NCBI GenBank assembly: GCA_003600225.1
Contig: QZFT01000034.1
Coordinates: 1-64,000, forward strand
Length of the DNA: 64,000 bases
Origin: Pseudonocardiaceae bacterium YIM PH 21723
Lineage (GTDB): Bacteria > Actinomycetota > Actinomycetes > Mycobacteriales > Pseudonocardiaceae
Direction of reading: 5' to 3'
The notes beneath the pieces were generated by a model. That model saw only the letters and a list, made by a program, of their open reading frames with translations, did no database searches and had not been told where the DNA came from. Position numbers and translations under genes: made by a program. This document shows, one piece after another, positions 1 through 8,852 of the stretch (position 1 is the stretch's first letter; the number at the start of each line of letters is the position of its first letter).

Positions 1-33
1 GACGATGTTCGGGGCTTCGCCGCGAACATCGTC
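1..33. repeat. Palindromic repeat, left edge cut by window
   Basis: An 11-bp perfect inverted repeat (GACGATGTTCG at 1-11, CGAACATCGTC at 23-33) lies 13 bp past the protease stop. The same stem with the same flank (AACTYCGGA) recurs at 23776-23828 after polA. The left arm probably continues beyond the window. Likely an intrinsic terminator built from a dispersed palindrome. Confidence 0.6.
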
Positions 34-46
34 AACTCCGGAACCG

Positions 47-1027
47 CTAGGCCGCGGGCAGGGTGAGGCTGTAGTTGGTGAAGGCGACCTGGGCGGTGAA
101 GCAGTACGTGGTGCCGCCGCCACCGCCGGTCACCGTGCCGAGGGCGGTGCCGCCGTCGTAGGCGGAACCGCCGCTGTCCCCGGGGCCACCCTTCACATCG
201 GAGCCGAACAGGTGGTTGATCGGACCGACGTCGAAGTTCACCGTCTGGTCGACCGACTTGACGGTGCCCTTGGTGACGCCGGTGCTGGAACCGCTCTTGG
301 TCACCTGCTCCCCGACCGTCGGATTGGCGACCTTCGTGATCACCGTGCCGTCGTTGATCACGCTCTTGCCACAGACACTGGCGCAGGCGATCAGGCCCGA
401 GTCGCTGCCGGGGCTGTCACTGCGCAGCACCTGGCCGTTCATCGGCTGCCAGGTGCCACCCAGGTTGGTGCAGTGCCCGGCGGTGAGTGCGGCGGGCTTG
501 CCCTGGTAGATCACGTTGAACCCGTTCGAACAGCGTGATCCGCCGCCGGTGATCGCATCGCCGCCGGACACCCAGAGCCGGAACTCGCCCTGCGTCCGCT
601 CGATCCGCACCTGGTCGCCGAACCGGCCGGCGTGCCGCGCCAACGCGTCCGCGCCGGATTTGGCCGCGGCCGACGAAATGGTGAGCACCACCTGGTTGTG
701 CTCCGTATCAATTCCCCACGCCGTATGCGCGATTCCCCGGTATTGCTCAAAGGAATCCCGGGTCGTCGTCAATTCGGCGTAGCTGTGCCGGACCACGCGG
801 GCATTCAGCCCAGCCCCCCGCACCCGGGTGGCGTCGGACTCATTGAGCACGGTGATCACCGGGCGCTGGTCACGGTCCAGGAAATAACCGCCGGTGTGGC
901 CACCGAGCTGCGCGGATACCTGATCGGCAAGGGCAAGGGGGCTCGACGCGGCGGCGGTGGGACCGGCACCGAGACACCAGGCGAGCAGGGCGGTGGCGGC
1001 AGCCACCGAAGCCAACTTCGATCGCAT
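47..1027 (-). CDS. Secreted S1 family serine protease (streptogrisin/alpha-lytic type)
   Basis: Predicted extracellular chymotrypsin-fold protease of 326 residues made as a preproenzyme. It has a typical signal peptide (basic MRSK, hydrophobic core, Ala-rich end near residue 27), then a pro-region of about 120 residues, then the catalytic domain. The triad is visible: His in TAGHC, Asp in the SDSGLI stretch and Ser in GGPGDSGG. Cysteines beside the His and in the ACASVCGK segment match the conserved disulfides of the streptogrisin group. The length fits that family. It is the last minus-strand gene here and is followed by a hairpin. An AGGAG-type ribosome site precedes the ATG. Substrate specificity cannot be assigned. 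Confidence 0.93.
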   Translation of the reverse strand: MRSKLASVAAATALLAWCLGAGPTAAASSPLALADQVSAQLGGHTGGYFLDRDQRPVITVLNESDATRVRGAGLNARVVRHSYAELTTTRDSFEQYRGIAHTAWGIDTEHNQVVLTISSAAAKSGADALARHAGRFGDQVRIERTQGEFRLWVSGGDAITGGGSRCSNGFNVIYQGKPAALTAGHCTNLGGTWQPMNGQVLRSDSPGSDSGLIACASVCGKSVINDGTVITKVANPTVGEQVTKSGSSTGVTKGTVKSVDQTVNFDVGPINHLFGSDVKGGPGDSGGSAYDGGTALGTVTGGGGGTTYCFTAQVAFTNYSLTLPAA

Positions 1028-1424
1028 AACTGGAAACTCCTCCCGTGCAGGAAAATCGGGACGGTTCCACAGCGTGCTACCGAAGAATTAGCGGCCACAA
1101 GGCATAAAATTTCAGGCCGCCTATTTCTCCACAGTGAAATTCAACCCTCTTGGCAGTTACCGGCCATCACGCCGACCGCGTGGCTTCGCCGACCGAAAGT
1201 TGAACCGTCACCGGCCCACGAGGCGTATCTACTGGCATGAAATGACAACCAATATCAAAACGAGACCGAGGCGCGACCACAGACAACCAAGGCTTGCCTA
1301 ACCTCCATAGTGCAAGCCGAACCGCGGGTCCGTCCCCAGCAGCCCAGCAGGAGCGCGGGGTACGTCGATCCGCCCGCATGCGGGGGTGTGCCATGTGCGC
1401 GTGGCACACCCCCGCGCTCCATCC
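1028..1424. other. Intergenic: protease promoter region and antiporter terminator
   Basis: No convincing gene is present. The part next to 1027 carries the protease ribosome site and is less GC-rich than its neighbours, as expected for a promoter. The part next to 1425 holds the hairpin listed separately. The ORFs crossing the stretch have poor codon bias. Confidence 0.6.
1380..1415 (-). terminator. Hairpin after the antiporter gene
   Basis: A 14-bp perfect stem (GCGGGGGTGTGCCA and its complement) with an 8-nt loop, 10 bp past the antiporter stop on the minus strand. No long T-run, as is common in actinomycetes. Confidence 0.75.
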
Positions 1425-2909
1425 CTACTTCTTGAACCAGCCCGCCAGCCGGCCGTGCCGGTCCACGTCGTGCAGGCGTTTGCGCACCGCCGAGGACACC
1501 GCGTCGGTGCACACCACGAGGAGCTGATCACCGCGCTGCAGCCGGGTCTCCCGGTTCGGGGTGAACGCCTCACCGGCCCGCACCACCAGGGACACCGTGG
1601 AGCCGGCCGGTAGCCGCAGCTCCATCAGATCCACGTTGTGCAGCTTGGAATCCGGCGGCAGGGTGACCTGCAACAGGGTCGCGTCCAGCTCGTCGAGGGG
1701 CGCGGCGTCCACCTCCAGTTCCCGTTGCCCCGTCTCCTCGGTGAGCCCCAGTTTCCGGGCCAGCCACGGCAGGGTGGTGCCCTGGACCGCAGTGAGCACC
1801 ACGACCAGCACGAACACCACGTCCACCAACGTCTCCGCGCCCTCCCGGCCCAGGGTGAGCGGGATGAGCGCGAGCACGATGGGCACCGCGCCACGCAGGC
1901 CGGACCAGGACAGGAACACCTGCTCCCGCCAGGGAATTCGTCTGCCCAGCGGCCACAGTGAGGTCGACGCCAGCCACACCGAGAACGGGCGGGCCAGGAA
2001 GGTGATCACCGCCGCCGCGATGAGCGCCGGGACCACCACCGCGGGCAGTCGCTCCGGGGACGCGTAGAGGCCGAGCAACACGAACAGGCCGATCTGCGCC
2101 AGCCAGCCGAGTCCCTCGGCGAAGGACACCGTGTCGCCGCGGTGTGGCAGCTGCGAGTTGCCCAGGATCAGCGCCGCCAGGTAGGTGGCCAGCAGGCCGG
2201 AGGCGTGGGCCAGCTGACCGGCGGAGAAGGCGAGCACGCACACCGCGACCGTCGCGAGTGGATAGAGGCCGGTGGCGGGCAGCGCGGCCCGGCGCAGCAG
2301 GAACACCCCGATCCGGCCGAGCAACAGGCCCAGCGTGGCGCCGGCGAGGAGCTCGTAGCCGGCGACGAGGGGCGTGGTCCAGCGGATCGGGTCGGGCGAG
2401 GCGAGCAGGACTACTGCCAGGAACACGGCGGGGTCGTTGAGTCCGGATTCCAGTTCCAGCGCGCCGGCGATGCGCCGGAACACCGGCACACCGCGCAGCA
2501 CGCTGAACACCGCGGCGGCGTCGGTGGAGGACAGCACCGCTCCCCAGAGCAGTGCCGTCCGCCAGTCGAGGCCGAGCAGGTAGTGCAGCGCGGTTCCGGC
2601 CACCGCGATGCTGGCCACCACCGAGATGGTGGCGAGCGCGACCCCCAGCGGCAGCGCGGGTTTCACCGCGCGCCACCGGGTGGTCAACCCGCCCTCGATG
2701 AGGATCAGCACCAGGGCGGCCAGCCCCAGCGCCTCGGTGAGGTGGGAATCGTCGAAGTCGATTCCCACCCCGGCTTCGCCAAGCGCGAGACCGATCCCCA
2801 GGTACACCAACAAGGTCGGGGTGCCCAGCCGTACCGAGAAGCGCACGGCCAGCACCGCGATCAGGAGTACGCCGGCACCGATTCCCAGCACCTCGGCGAG
2901 ATCCGTCAT
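1425..2909 (-). CDS. Potassium/proton antiporter, CPA family with C-terminal TrkA-C domain
   Basis: 494-residue membrane antiporter that exchanges cations (probably K+) for protons across the plasma membrane. Residues 1 to about 390 form many hydrophobic segments with the Na+/H+ exchanger pattern, including the LIEGGL and ESGLNDPAVF stretches; the acidic ND is typical of the ion site. Residues of about 400-485 form a soluble TrkA-C/RCK-like domain (KLHNVDLMELRLPAGSTVSL, then RGDQLLVVCT), which matches NhaP2/CvrA-type K+/H+ antiporters. Its ATG overlaps the secDF stop as ATGA, so the two are translationally coupled. Family assignment is firm; the transported ion is inferred from the family. 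Confidence 0.9.
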   Translation of the reverse strand: MTDLAEVLGIGAGVLLIAVLAVRFSVRLGTPTLLVYLGIGLALGEAGVGIDFDDSHLTEALGLAALVLILIEGGLTTRWRAVKPALPLGVALATISVVASIAVAGTALHYLLGLDWRTALLWGAVLSSTDAAAVFSVLRGVPVFRRIAGALELESGLNDPAVFLAVVLLASPDPIRWTTPLVAGYELLAGATLGLLLGRIGVFLLRRAALPATGLYPLATVAVCVLAFSAGQLAHASGLLATYLAALILGNSQLPHRGDTVSFAEGLGWLAQIGLFVLLGLYASPERLPAVVVPALIAAAVITFLARPFSVWLASTSLWPLGRRIPWREQVFLSWSGLRGAVPIVLALIPLTLGREGAETLVDVVFVLVVVLTAVQGTTLPWLARKLGLTEETGQRELEVDAAPLDELDATLLQVTLPPDSKLHNVDLMELRLPAGSTVSLVVRAGEAFTPNRETRLQRGDQLLVVCTDAVSSAVRKRLHDVDRHGRLAGWFKK

Positions 2910-5077
2910 CCGCCTGCCTTTCTTTGGGTTAAGTAGTTCTCCAGTGCGATGACCAGTGGTGTCGCGGTGAACACCGTGGACAGGGTGCCGAATCCGATGC
3001 CGGCGAGGAGGGCAATGGCGAAGTCGCCGAGCGAATCTCCACCCAGCAGGGTGAGGGCGAGCAGGATGAACAACGCGCCCATGCCGGTGTTCACCGTGCG
3101 CGGCACGGTCTCCAGCACCGCCGTGTTCGCGAGGGTCGTCAGCTTCTCCCCGGTGACCCGGCGGATGGCGAGCTTTTCCCGGATACGGTCGAAGACCACC
3201 ACCGAGTCGTTCACCGAGTACCCGATGACGGTGAGGATCGCCGCCAGGAACAGCCCGTCGATGGGCAGTGCGAGCCAGGCGAACAGGCCGACGACCAGCA
3301 CCACGTCCTGGAACATGGCCAGCACAGCGGCGAACGCGAAGCTGCGCCGGAACCGGATGGTCAGGTAGATCAGCTGCCCGAGCAGCGCCACACCCAGCGC
3401 GATCAACGCGTTGGTGCGCAGTTCACTGCCCAGGCTGGGCCCGATCAGCTCGTCCCGCTGCCGCTGCGCTCCGCCGGCCGCGTCACCGAGTGCCTTGGTG
3501 ATCGTCCCGACCTGTTCGGTGCTGAGCTGTTCGGTTCGCACGGTAATGCCGGCGTCCGAGGACTGCACGACGGCGCGGGGGAATCCGGCGTCGGACACCA
3601 CCTGCCGGGCGGCCTCGGCGTCGATGTGCTTGCCGGTGCTGAATTCCAGGAGCCGTCCGCCGGTGAACTCGACGCCGACGTTCAGGCCCCGCACCGCGAT
3701 CCCGGCGATCGCCACGCCGACCAGCACCAGGCAGCCGGCGAGCCACCAGCGGCGGTAGCGCATCAGCGGCGGGTTGCGCCTGGTCAGCCATTCCCGGACC
3801 CGGCCGAGGCTGGCGATTCCCGTCCACTTCGGACCCATCCTGCGGTCCGCGGCGACGGACACCAGTGCCCGGGTGATCACCAGTGCGGCGAGCATGGAGG
3901 CCAGCACGCCGATGGTCACCGTGATGCCGAATCCACGGACCGTGCCGGTGGACAGGAAGAACAGCAGTCCGGCGGCGATCAGCGTGGTGACGTTGGAGTC
4001 CAGGATGGCGCTCCAGCTGCGGTCGAAGCCGCGCTGCACGGCCCTGTCGAGTCTCGGTGACGCCGCGAACTCCTCTCTGGCCCGTTCGAATATCAGCACG
4101 TTGGCGTCCACCGCCATGCCGATGGCCAGCACGAATCCGGCCAGTCCCGGCAAGGTGAGGGTCGCCCCGAGACCGACGAGGCAGGCGTAGGAGATGAGCG
4201 CGTAGCCGGTCAGCGCGAGCGCGGACAACAGGCCGAACATCCGGTAGATGAAGACCAGGAACAACGCGGTCAGCGCCACCCCGAAGATCGCCGCCTGCGC
4301 ACTGGCCTCGATGGCCGCGGCGCCGAGCGTCGGCCCGACGAGGCGTTGTTCGATGGTGTCCACCGGAACCGGCAGCGCGCCGCCGCGGATCAACGCGGCC
4401 AGGTCCCTGGCCTCCTCCTGGCTGAACTGGCCGGTGATCTGCGTGTTGCCGCCGATGATCCCGGCGTTGCAGCCCACGGTCTCGTTCACCGAGGGCGAGG
4501 AGATCACCTTGTCGTCCAGCACGATCGCCGCGCGTCGCTGCGGGTCGCCCAGTGGCGCGCAGGCGGCCTCGGCGGTCAGCTTCTGCCAGGCCTTGCCGCC
4601 GTCGGAGGTGAACTCCAGGTTCACCACGTTGCTGATGCCCTGGGGGTCCTTCCCGGATTCGGCCCCCTTGATCTGCTCACCTTTCAGCACGAGCGGGCCG
4701 AGGCTGATCGGCTGCCCGCGCTCATCGGTCTGCGGGCCGCTGACCCCGGTGACCGGGTGCACGGTGAGCTGGGCGGTGCGCCCGATGACCTCGGCGGCCT
4801 TCTCCGGATCCTGCAGGCCGGGCAGTTCGACGATGATCCGGTTCTCACCGGAGCGGACCAGGGTGGGTTCGGCGACGCCGAGGCTGTCCACGCGCTTGCG
4901 GAGTACCTCGATCGTGCGGTCGGTGGTGGCGGCGTCGGCGTCCCGGGCCTGCAACACGATCTGCGTGCCGCCACGCAGGTCGAGGCCGAGCCGGGCGGGC
5001 ATGGTGAGGGCTATGGCGAGTGCGGCGGCCAGGACGGCCAACGCGGAGAGCACTCGCCAGCGAGTACTGCTGGACAT
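2906..5077 (-). CDS. secDF: Protein translocase subunit SecDF (SecD-SecF fusion)
   Basis: 723-residue RND-type membrane protein that uses the proton gradient to help pull secreted proteins out of the SecYEG channel. The SecD half (about 1-430) has an N-terminal membrane segment, LDLRGGTQIVLQ, a large P1-like periplasmic domain and the GMAVDANVLIFERAREE motif. The SecF half (about 440-723) has VGVEFTGGRLLEF and GYSVNDSVVVFDRIRE. Most actinomycetes keep separate secD and secF next to yajC/ruvB; some carry an extra fused SecDF, and this is probably that type. It lies between a small secreted protein gene and a coupled antiporter, not in the usual ruv-sec-relA context, which supports an accessory copy. 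Confidence 0.92.
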   Translation of the reverse strand: MSSSTRWRVLSALAVLAAALAIALTMPARLGLDLRGGTQIVLQARDADAATTDRTIEVLRKRVDSLGVAEPTLVRSGENRIIVELPGLQDPEKAAEVIGRTAQLTVHPVTGVSGPQTDERGQPISLGPLVLKGEQIKGAESGKDPQGISNVVNLEFTSDGGKAWQKLTAEAACAPLGDPQRRAAIVLDDKVISSPSVNETVGCNAGIIGGNTQITGQFSQEEARDLAALIRGGALPVPVDTIEQRLVGPTLGAAAIEASAQAAIFGVALTALFLVFIYRMFGLLSALALTGYALISYACLVGLGATLTLPGLAGFVLAIGMAVDANVLIFERAREEFAASPRLDRAVQRGFDRSWSAILDSNVTTLIAAGLLFFLSTGTVRGFGITVTIGVLASMLAALVITRALVSVAADRRMGPKWTGIASLGRVREWLTRRNPPLMRYRRWWLAGCLVLVGVAIAGIAVRGLNVGVEFTGGRLLEFSTGKHIDAEAARQVVSDAGFPRAVVQSSDAGITVRTEQLSTEQVGTITKALGDAAGGAQRQRDELIGPSLGSELRTNALIALGVALLGQLIYLTIRFRRSFAFAAVLAMFQDVVLVVGLFAWLALPIDGLFLAAILTVIGYSVNDSVVVFDRIREKLAIRRVTGEKLTTLANTAVLETVPRTVNTGMGALFILLALTLLGGDSLGDFAIALLAGIGFGTLSTVFTATPLVIALENYLTQRKAGG

Positions 5078-5117
5078 GGGTGAATACCTCCGGCGCCCGC
5101 GCGGCGCACGGGCGAGG

Positions 5118-5501
5118 TCAGTGGATGTTCAGGGACGGTGAGATATCCACTGACCGCGGAGGTGCCCGGCCGCCGATGGGCAGCACGGGCAGGGCGAGCC
5201 ATAAACACTCGGTAACCGGCGAGACGGTGCTCAGCGGGATGAGGCGCGTGCGCCAGGAGGTGCCCGGCGGGAGGGACAGCAGGTCACCGCTACCAGCGGT
5301 GATTCCCTTATGGCCGGAAGTGGCCACCTGGGAGTGCTGCTCGCGGGGCGAGGTCGGCGGCTCGCCGTGAAGTACGTGTGAACTGGCCGGGGTGAATCCG
5401 CTGGGCGAGGCGCCTGCCGCCGAGGGACCAGCGAGAACGGCACCCAGGAAGGTCAGCAGCGCGGCGAGCAGGGTGGGCACGGCGGGGAGCCGGTTGCGCA
5501 T
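5118..5501 (-). CDS. Small secreted protein of unknown function
   Basis: 127 residues starting with a clear signal peptide (MRNR, a Leu/Ala-rich core, AGPSAAGASP). The mature part is Pro/Ser-rich with no Cys pair and no motif I recognise. A GAGGTG ribosome site precedes the ATG. It ends 40 bp before secDF on the same strand, so the two may be co-transcribed and the protein could be a Sec client. Codon bias is acceptable but weaker than in secDF, so a doubtful ORF is possible. Confidence 0.55.
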   Translation of the reverse strand: MRNRLPAVPTLLAALLTFLGAVLAGPSAAGASPSGFTPASSHVLHGEPPTSPREQHSQVATSGHKGITAGSGDLLSLPPGTSWRTRLIPLSTVSPVTECLWLALPVLPIGGRAPPRSVDISPSLNIH

Positions 5502-5633
5502 CGCACCTCACCACCCCAGGCCGCAGGCCACGCCCGGTGCGCGGCACACCCATCCTAATGGTTGCTTGGCGTAACTCACTCTGCGTGTTGATTCATGGTG
5601 TCATACAGAGCACGTGTGCACGTCTTCACACGG

Positions 5634-5648
5634 ACGCGAATTTCGCGT
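5634..5648. promoter_or_regulatory. 15-bp palindrome upstream of cassette 1
   Basis: Perfect inverted repeat ACGCGAA-T-TTCGCGT, about 65 bp before the first pseudo-ATPase start in an A/T-richer promoter region. A TATAAC-like box follows near 5690. Looks like a repressor operator; the binding protein is unknown. Confidence 0.4.
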
Positions 5649-5712
5649 AACTATCCGTAAACTTTCTCGACGTACTGGCGAGTAACATATAACCGGGCAG
5701 AGTGGAGGCGCC

Positions 5713-6366
5713 ATGAAGATTCATGCTGAATCCATCGTCGTTCGAGGCAAGTACGGCGAGGCACTCCCGAGCACTACGCTGCAGGTTCAGGACGGCGAGG
5801 TCCTGGCGGCGGCCGCCCAGACGCCCTTGGCGAGGACCTCCCTCGCCCTGGTGCTCGGCGGCCGTATGACTCCCACCACAGGCACAGTCACCGTTGACGG
5901 CAAGGTGAAGCCGTCCCGACTCCGCAGGTCCGTCGCCCTGGTCGATGTGCCAGGCGTGAGCTCCCCCGAAGACTCGATGCCGTTGCGTGAAGCGGTCGCC
6001 GAGGAGCTGAGCCTGTCCGGCAAACGCTCCAGTGGCCGCGCGGCGAGCGCCTGGCTCGCCGCCCGCGATGCCGCGGATCACGAGCGCACGCACTGCGAAT
6101 CGCTGCCACCCCGGCTGCGCATCCGGCTGTTCACCGACCTGGCCGCCCACCGGCCCGGCGCTCGCGCGCTGGTGCTGGACTCCCCTGATCGTCTGGGCTG
6201 CGAGCCCTCCGACTGGCATCAGATCGCCCGGCACTGGGCGAGCCGTGGCCTGGCCGTCGTGGTGATCGTGCCACCGGCCGTGGCATCCCTGGTCTCAGCT
6301 CCCGTCACCGTCGCCGGTACGAGCCCTGAACCTTTCGCGGTCCTCGGCCGCACCAGCGAGGAGTGA
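5713..6366 (+). CDS. Degenerate ABC ATPase-like partner of YhgE/Pip, copy 1
   Basis: 217 residues laid out like an ABC nucleotide-binding domain, but every catalytic motif is altered. The Walker A position reads A35-QTPLA-R41-T42 in place of GxxxxGK[ST], so the invariant Lys is Arg. The signature region reads CESLPPRLRIRLFTDLAAHRP in place of an LSGGQ helix. Walker B reads ALVLDSPDRL, keeping Asp156 but with Ser157 where the catalytic Glu should be. No switch His is seen near VVVIVPP. It should not hydrolyse ATP normally. A GGAGG site precedes the ATG. The YhgE/Pip gene starts 3 bp downstream, so the two form one unit. A close paralogue pair lies at 10712-13506. The function is probably structural or regulatory; this is inferred from motifs alone. 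Confidence 0.8.
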   Translation: MKIHAESIVVRGKYGEALPSTTLQVQDGEVLAAAAQTPLARTSLALVLGGRMTPTTGTVTVDGKVKPSRLRRSVALVDVPGVSSPEDSMPLREAVAEELSLSGKRSSGRAASAWLAARDAADHERTHCESLPPRLRIRLFTDLAAHRPGARALVLDSPDRLGCEPSDWHQIARHWASRGLAVVVIVPPAVASLVSAPVTVAGTSPEPFAVLGRTSEE

Positions 6367-6369
6367 CCC

Positions 6370-8358
6370 ATGCGCGCCGTACGTCTGGCCGCCAACGAAC
6401 TACGCAGGCTCACCGCCAACCGGATGCAGAAGTTCGCCGTGGCCGGCGTCTGCATCATCCCGTTGATCTATGGCGTGCTGTACCTGTACGCCAACTGGGA
6501 TCCGTACGGGAAGCTGCACAACATCCCGGCCGCCCTGGTGGTGAACGACCGCCAGGAGCTGGGTGAGAAGGTCGCCAAGCAGATCACCGACAAGGACTCG
6601 TTCGGCTGGCGGCGGGTGGATTCGCAGCGGGCCGAGGACGGTGTGCGCAGCGGTGAGTTCGGCTTCGCCCTGACCATCCCGGAGGATTTCTCCAACTCGC
6701 TGCTGTCCCCGGGGACGGCGAGCCCCCGGCAGGCGCAGATGCTGCTGACGACCAATGACGCCAACAACTTCCTGCTGTCCACCTTCGCCGGCACGCTGAC
6801 CAGCCAGGTGCGCGCGGCGGTGGCCGCGGAGGCGGGAACCGCGGCGGCGAACAAGCTGCTGCTCGGTTTCGGCCAGATCTACCAGCAGACCGGCCAGCTG
6901 GCCGACGGTGCGGGACAACTCGCCGACGGCAGCCGCGCGGCCGCGGGCGGCGCGGCCGCGCTGGCCGGCGGGGCGCACCAACTGGCCACCGGCTCGGAAC
7001 AGCTGGTGGCGGGCTCGGAGCGGCTGGCGAACGGCACCTCGTCGGTGGCCGACGGCGCCGGGCAGTTGTCCGGTGGCCTGAACACCCTGCGGGACAGGAC
7101 AGCGAACCTGCCGGCGCAGACCGAGCAGCTGGCCGACGGCGCCGAGCAGGTGGCTCGCGGCAACCGGAAACTGGCCGACACGGTGAATCCCCTTGGCGCG
7201 GCGTCGAACGACTTCGCCGCGAAGATCGCCAAGGCGCGGCAGGACATCAACAGCAACCCGGCACTGTTGCTGAATCCGATGGGACTGGCGGAGATCAACC
7301 GGATCTTCGACGCGGCCACCGGACCGGCCCTGCGCGCCAATGACAAGGTGCAGGGCTTCGTCGGCCCGGTCAACCAGCTGGCCGACGGTTCGGAGCAGGT
7401 CGCCGCCGGAGCGCGTCAGCTGGCGAACGCCACCCCGGCGCTGTCCGGTGGCATCCGGGAGGCGGCCGACGGTGGCGCCCGGCTGGCCGACGGCAGCAGG
7501 CAGGCCGCCACCGGTGCGTCCACTCTGCACAGTGGACTGGTCACCGCGGGCGGCGGCGCCGAGAAACTGGCCGACGGCGCGGACGAACTGGCGGATGGCA
7601 CCGGCAGGATCGCCGACGGCTCGGGAACCCTGAAGTCCAAAGTGGACGAGGGCCGGAACAGGATCCCCAACCCGTCGGACGCCCAGCGGGACGGCATCGC
7701 CAAGGTGATCGGCGACCCGGTCGGCATCGAGAAGTCGGCCATGACCAAGGCCCCGACCTACGGCGCAGGCCTGGCCCCGATGTTCATCGGCCTGGCCCTC
7801 TGGGTCGGCGCCTTCAGCATGTTCATGATCGTCAAGCCGCTGTCCACCCGCGCCCTGGGCAGGCCGCTGCGCCCGACGATCACCGCCATCGGCGGCTGGC
7901 TGCCCACCACCGCCCTCGGCGTGGTGCAGGCCTGCCTGCTGTTCGGCGTCCTGACCCTGGGCCTCGGCCTGAAGCCCGCGCATCCGGTCCTGACGCTCGG
8001 CTTCCTGCTCCTGGTCTCGATGACGTTCAGCGCGATCCTGCTCGGCCTGATCGCGATGTTCGGCGCGCAGGGCCGGTTCGCCGCACTGGTGCTGCTGCTG
8101 GTGCAGCTGATCTCCTCCGGCGGCACGTTCCCCTGGCAGACGACCCCGGATCCGGTGCACGCCCTGCACGAGATCCTGCCGATGGGCTTCGTCGTCGACG
8201 GCCTGCGCCGCCTCCTCTACGGAGCGGACATGTCCCAGATGTGGGTGAACATCGGAATGCTGCTGATGTACCTGGTCGGCGGTCTGGCACTGGCCACCTA
8301 CGCGGCCTACCGGAAGCGGGTCTGGAAGATCACCAGATTGCAGCCCGACCTGGCCTGA
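6370..8358 (+). CDS. YhgE/Pip domain membrane protein, copy 1
   Basis: 662-residue membrane protein of the YhgE/Pip (phage infection protein) family. One membrane segment lies near residues 22-42. A long outside region follows with many copies of a LADG-like repeat (QLADGAGQLADGS and variants), which predicts a long helical stalk. A C-terminal bundle of five or six membrane segments starts near residue 460 and includes the conserved GGTFPWQTTPDPVHALHEILPM stretch. Firmicute relatives include EsaA/YueB of type VII secretion, which also have a long ectodomain between membrane segments. A GAGGAG site overlaps the end of the upstream gene. The partner is a dead ATPase, so simple ABC export is unlikely. 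Family call is firm; role is inferred. Confidence 0.9.
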   Translation: MRAVRLAANELRRLTANRMQKFAVAGVCIIPLIYGVLYLYANWDPYGKLHNIPAALVVNDRQELGEKVAKQITDKDSFGWRRVDSQRAEDGVRSGEFGFALTIPEDFSNSLLSPGTASPRQAQMLLTTNDANNFLLSTFAGTLTSQVRAAVAAEAGTAAANKLLLGFGQIYQQTGQLADGAGQLADGSRAAAGGAAALAGGAHQLATGSEQLVAGSERLANGTSSVADGAGQLSGGLNTLRDRTANLPAQTEQLADGAEQVARGNRKLADTVNPLGAASNDFAAKIAKARQDINSNPALLLNPMGLAEINRIFDAATGPALRANDKVQGFVGPVNQLADGSEQVAAGARQLANATPALSGGIREAADGGARLADGSRQAATGASTLHSGLVTAGGGAEKLADGADELADGTGRIADGSGTLKSKVDEGRNRIPNPSDAQRDGIAKVIGDPVGIEKSAMTKAPTYGAGLAPMFIGLALWVGAFSMFMIVKPLSTRALGRPLRPTITAIGGWLPTTALGVVQACLLFGVLTLGLGLKPAHPVLTLGFLLLVSMTFSAILLGLIAMFGAQGRFAALVLLLVQLISSGGTFPWQTTPDPVHALHEILPMGFVVDGLRRLLYGADMSQMWVNIGMLLMYLVGGLALATYAAYRKRVWKITRLQPDLA

Positions 8359-8363
8359 CCGGC

Positions 8364-8408
8364 TCCCGTTCCGGTGCCGCCGAGCGACCCGGCGGCACCG
8401 GAACGGGA
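8364..8408 (+). terminator. Strong hairpin after cassette 1
   Basis: A 19-bp perfect stem (8364-8382 with 8390-8408) and a 7-nt loop, starting 5 bp after the YhgE/Pip stop. It separates the plus-strand cassette from the convergent minus-strand ESX-like genes and may end both transcripts. Confidence 0.85.
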
Positions 8409-8466
8409 ATTCCCATCTCGGCCACACCCGAGTCGAAGCGCTACTGACCCCGGAGGAGTTTGAGCG

Positions 8467-8844
8467 CTACTTGATCATCCAGTTGTCGGCGTCGCCAAAG
8501 TAGTCGTCGTCGTTATACGGCTCGTCCCTGGTCGGACGTTGCTGCGCTTGGTCTTCAACAGATTGATCTCGCAGTTGCCGCTCACCCCGGCGAGCCAACT
8601 GTTCGCGTTCCTGCTCGGATTTCCCACGCCATTGAGCGGCAAACTGGCTTACCCCCGCAGAAACCGCGGAGTTGAAGGCGTTGGTCTTGGCAGCGTCACG
8701 TAGCGAGATGCGTCCCGCGGCAACGTCGGAGAACAACTGCCGAGCGGCGGGGTCTGGCGAGCGCTCGGCCAGCAAGCTGATCAGTTTCTGCCTGTTAGCC
8801 AAACGGGCGGCATCTGGGGGTTCCGGAGTGAACTGTTCGGGCAT
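8467..8844 (-). CDS. Small hydrophilic protein of the ESX-like cluster
   Basis: 125 residues, charged, with no signal or membrane segment. A helical middle (QKLISLLAERSPDPAARQLFSDVAAGRIS) leads to an acidic, low-complexity tail (YNDDDYFGDADNWM). I do not recognise a named family. It is the last gene of a four-gene minus-strand group, 8 bp after the WXG100-like gene, so it could be a chaperone or accessory of that protein. GAGGAC precedes the ATG. Base composition is lower in GC than the flanking YhgE genes. Confidence 0.7.
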   Translation of the reverse strand: MPEQFTPEPPDAARLANRQKLISLLAERSPDPAARQLFSDVAAGRISLRDAAKTNAFNSAVSAGVSQFAAQWRGKSEQEREQLARRGERQLRDQSVEDQAQQRPTRDEPYNDDDYFGDADNWMIK

Positions 8845-8852
8845 CGGAGTCC

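Noticed and set aside
5626-6234. Long minus-strand ORF opposite the first pseudo-ATPase
   Set aside because: Antisense shadow caused by high GC; the plus-strand gene has a good ribosome site, a paralogue and family pattern.
6400-8427. 675-residue minus-strand ORF opposite the YhgE/Pip gene
   Set aside because: Antisense of the repeat-rich ectodomain; low-complexity Gln/Arg/Gly composition and no homologous pattern.
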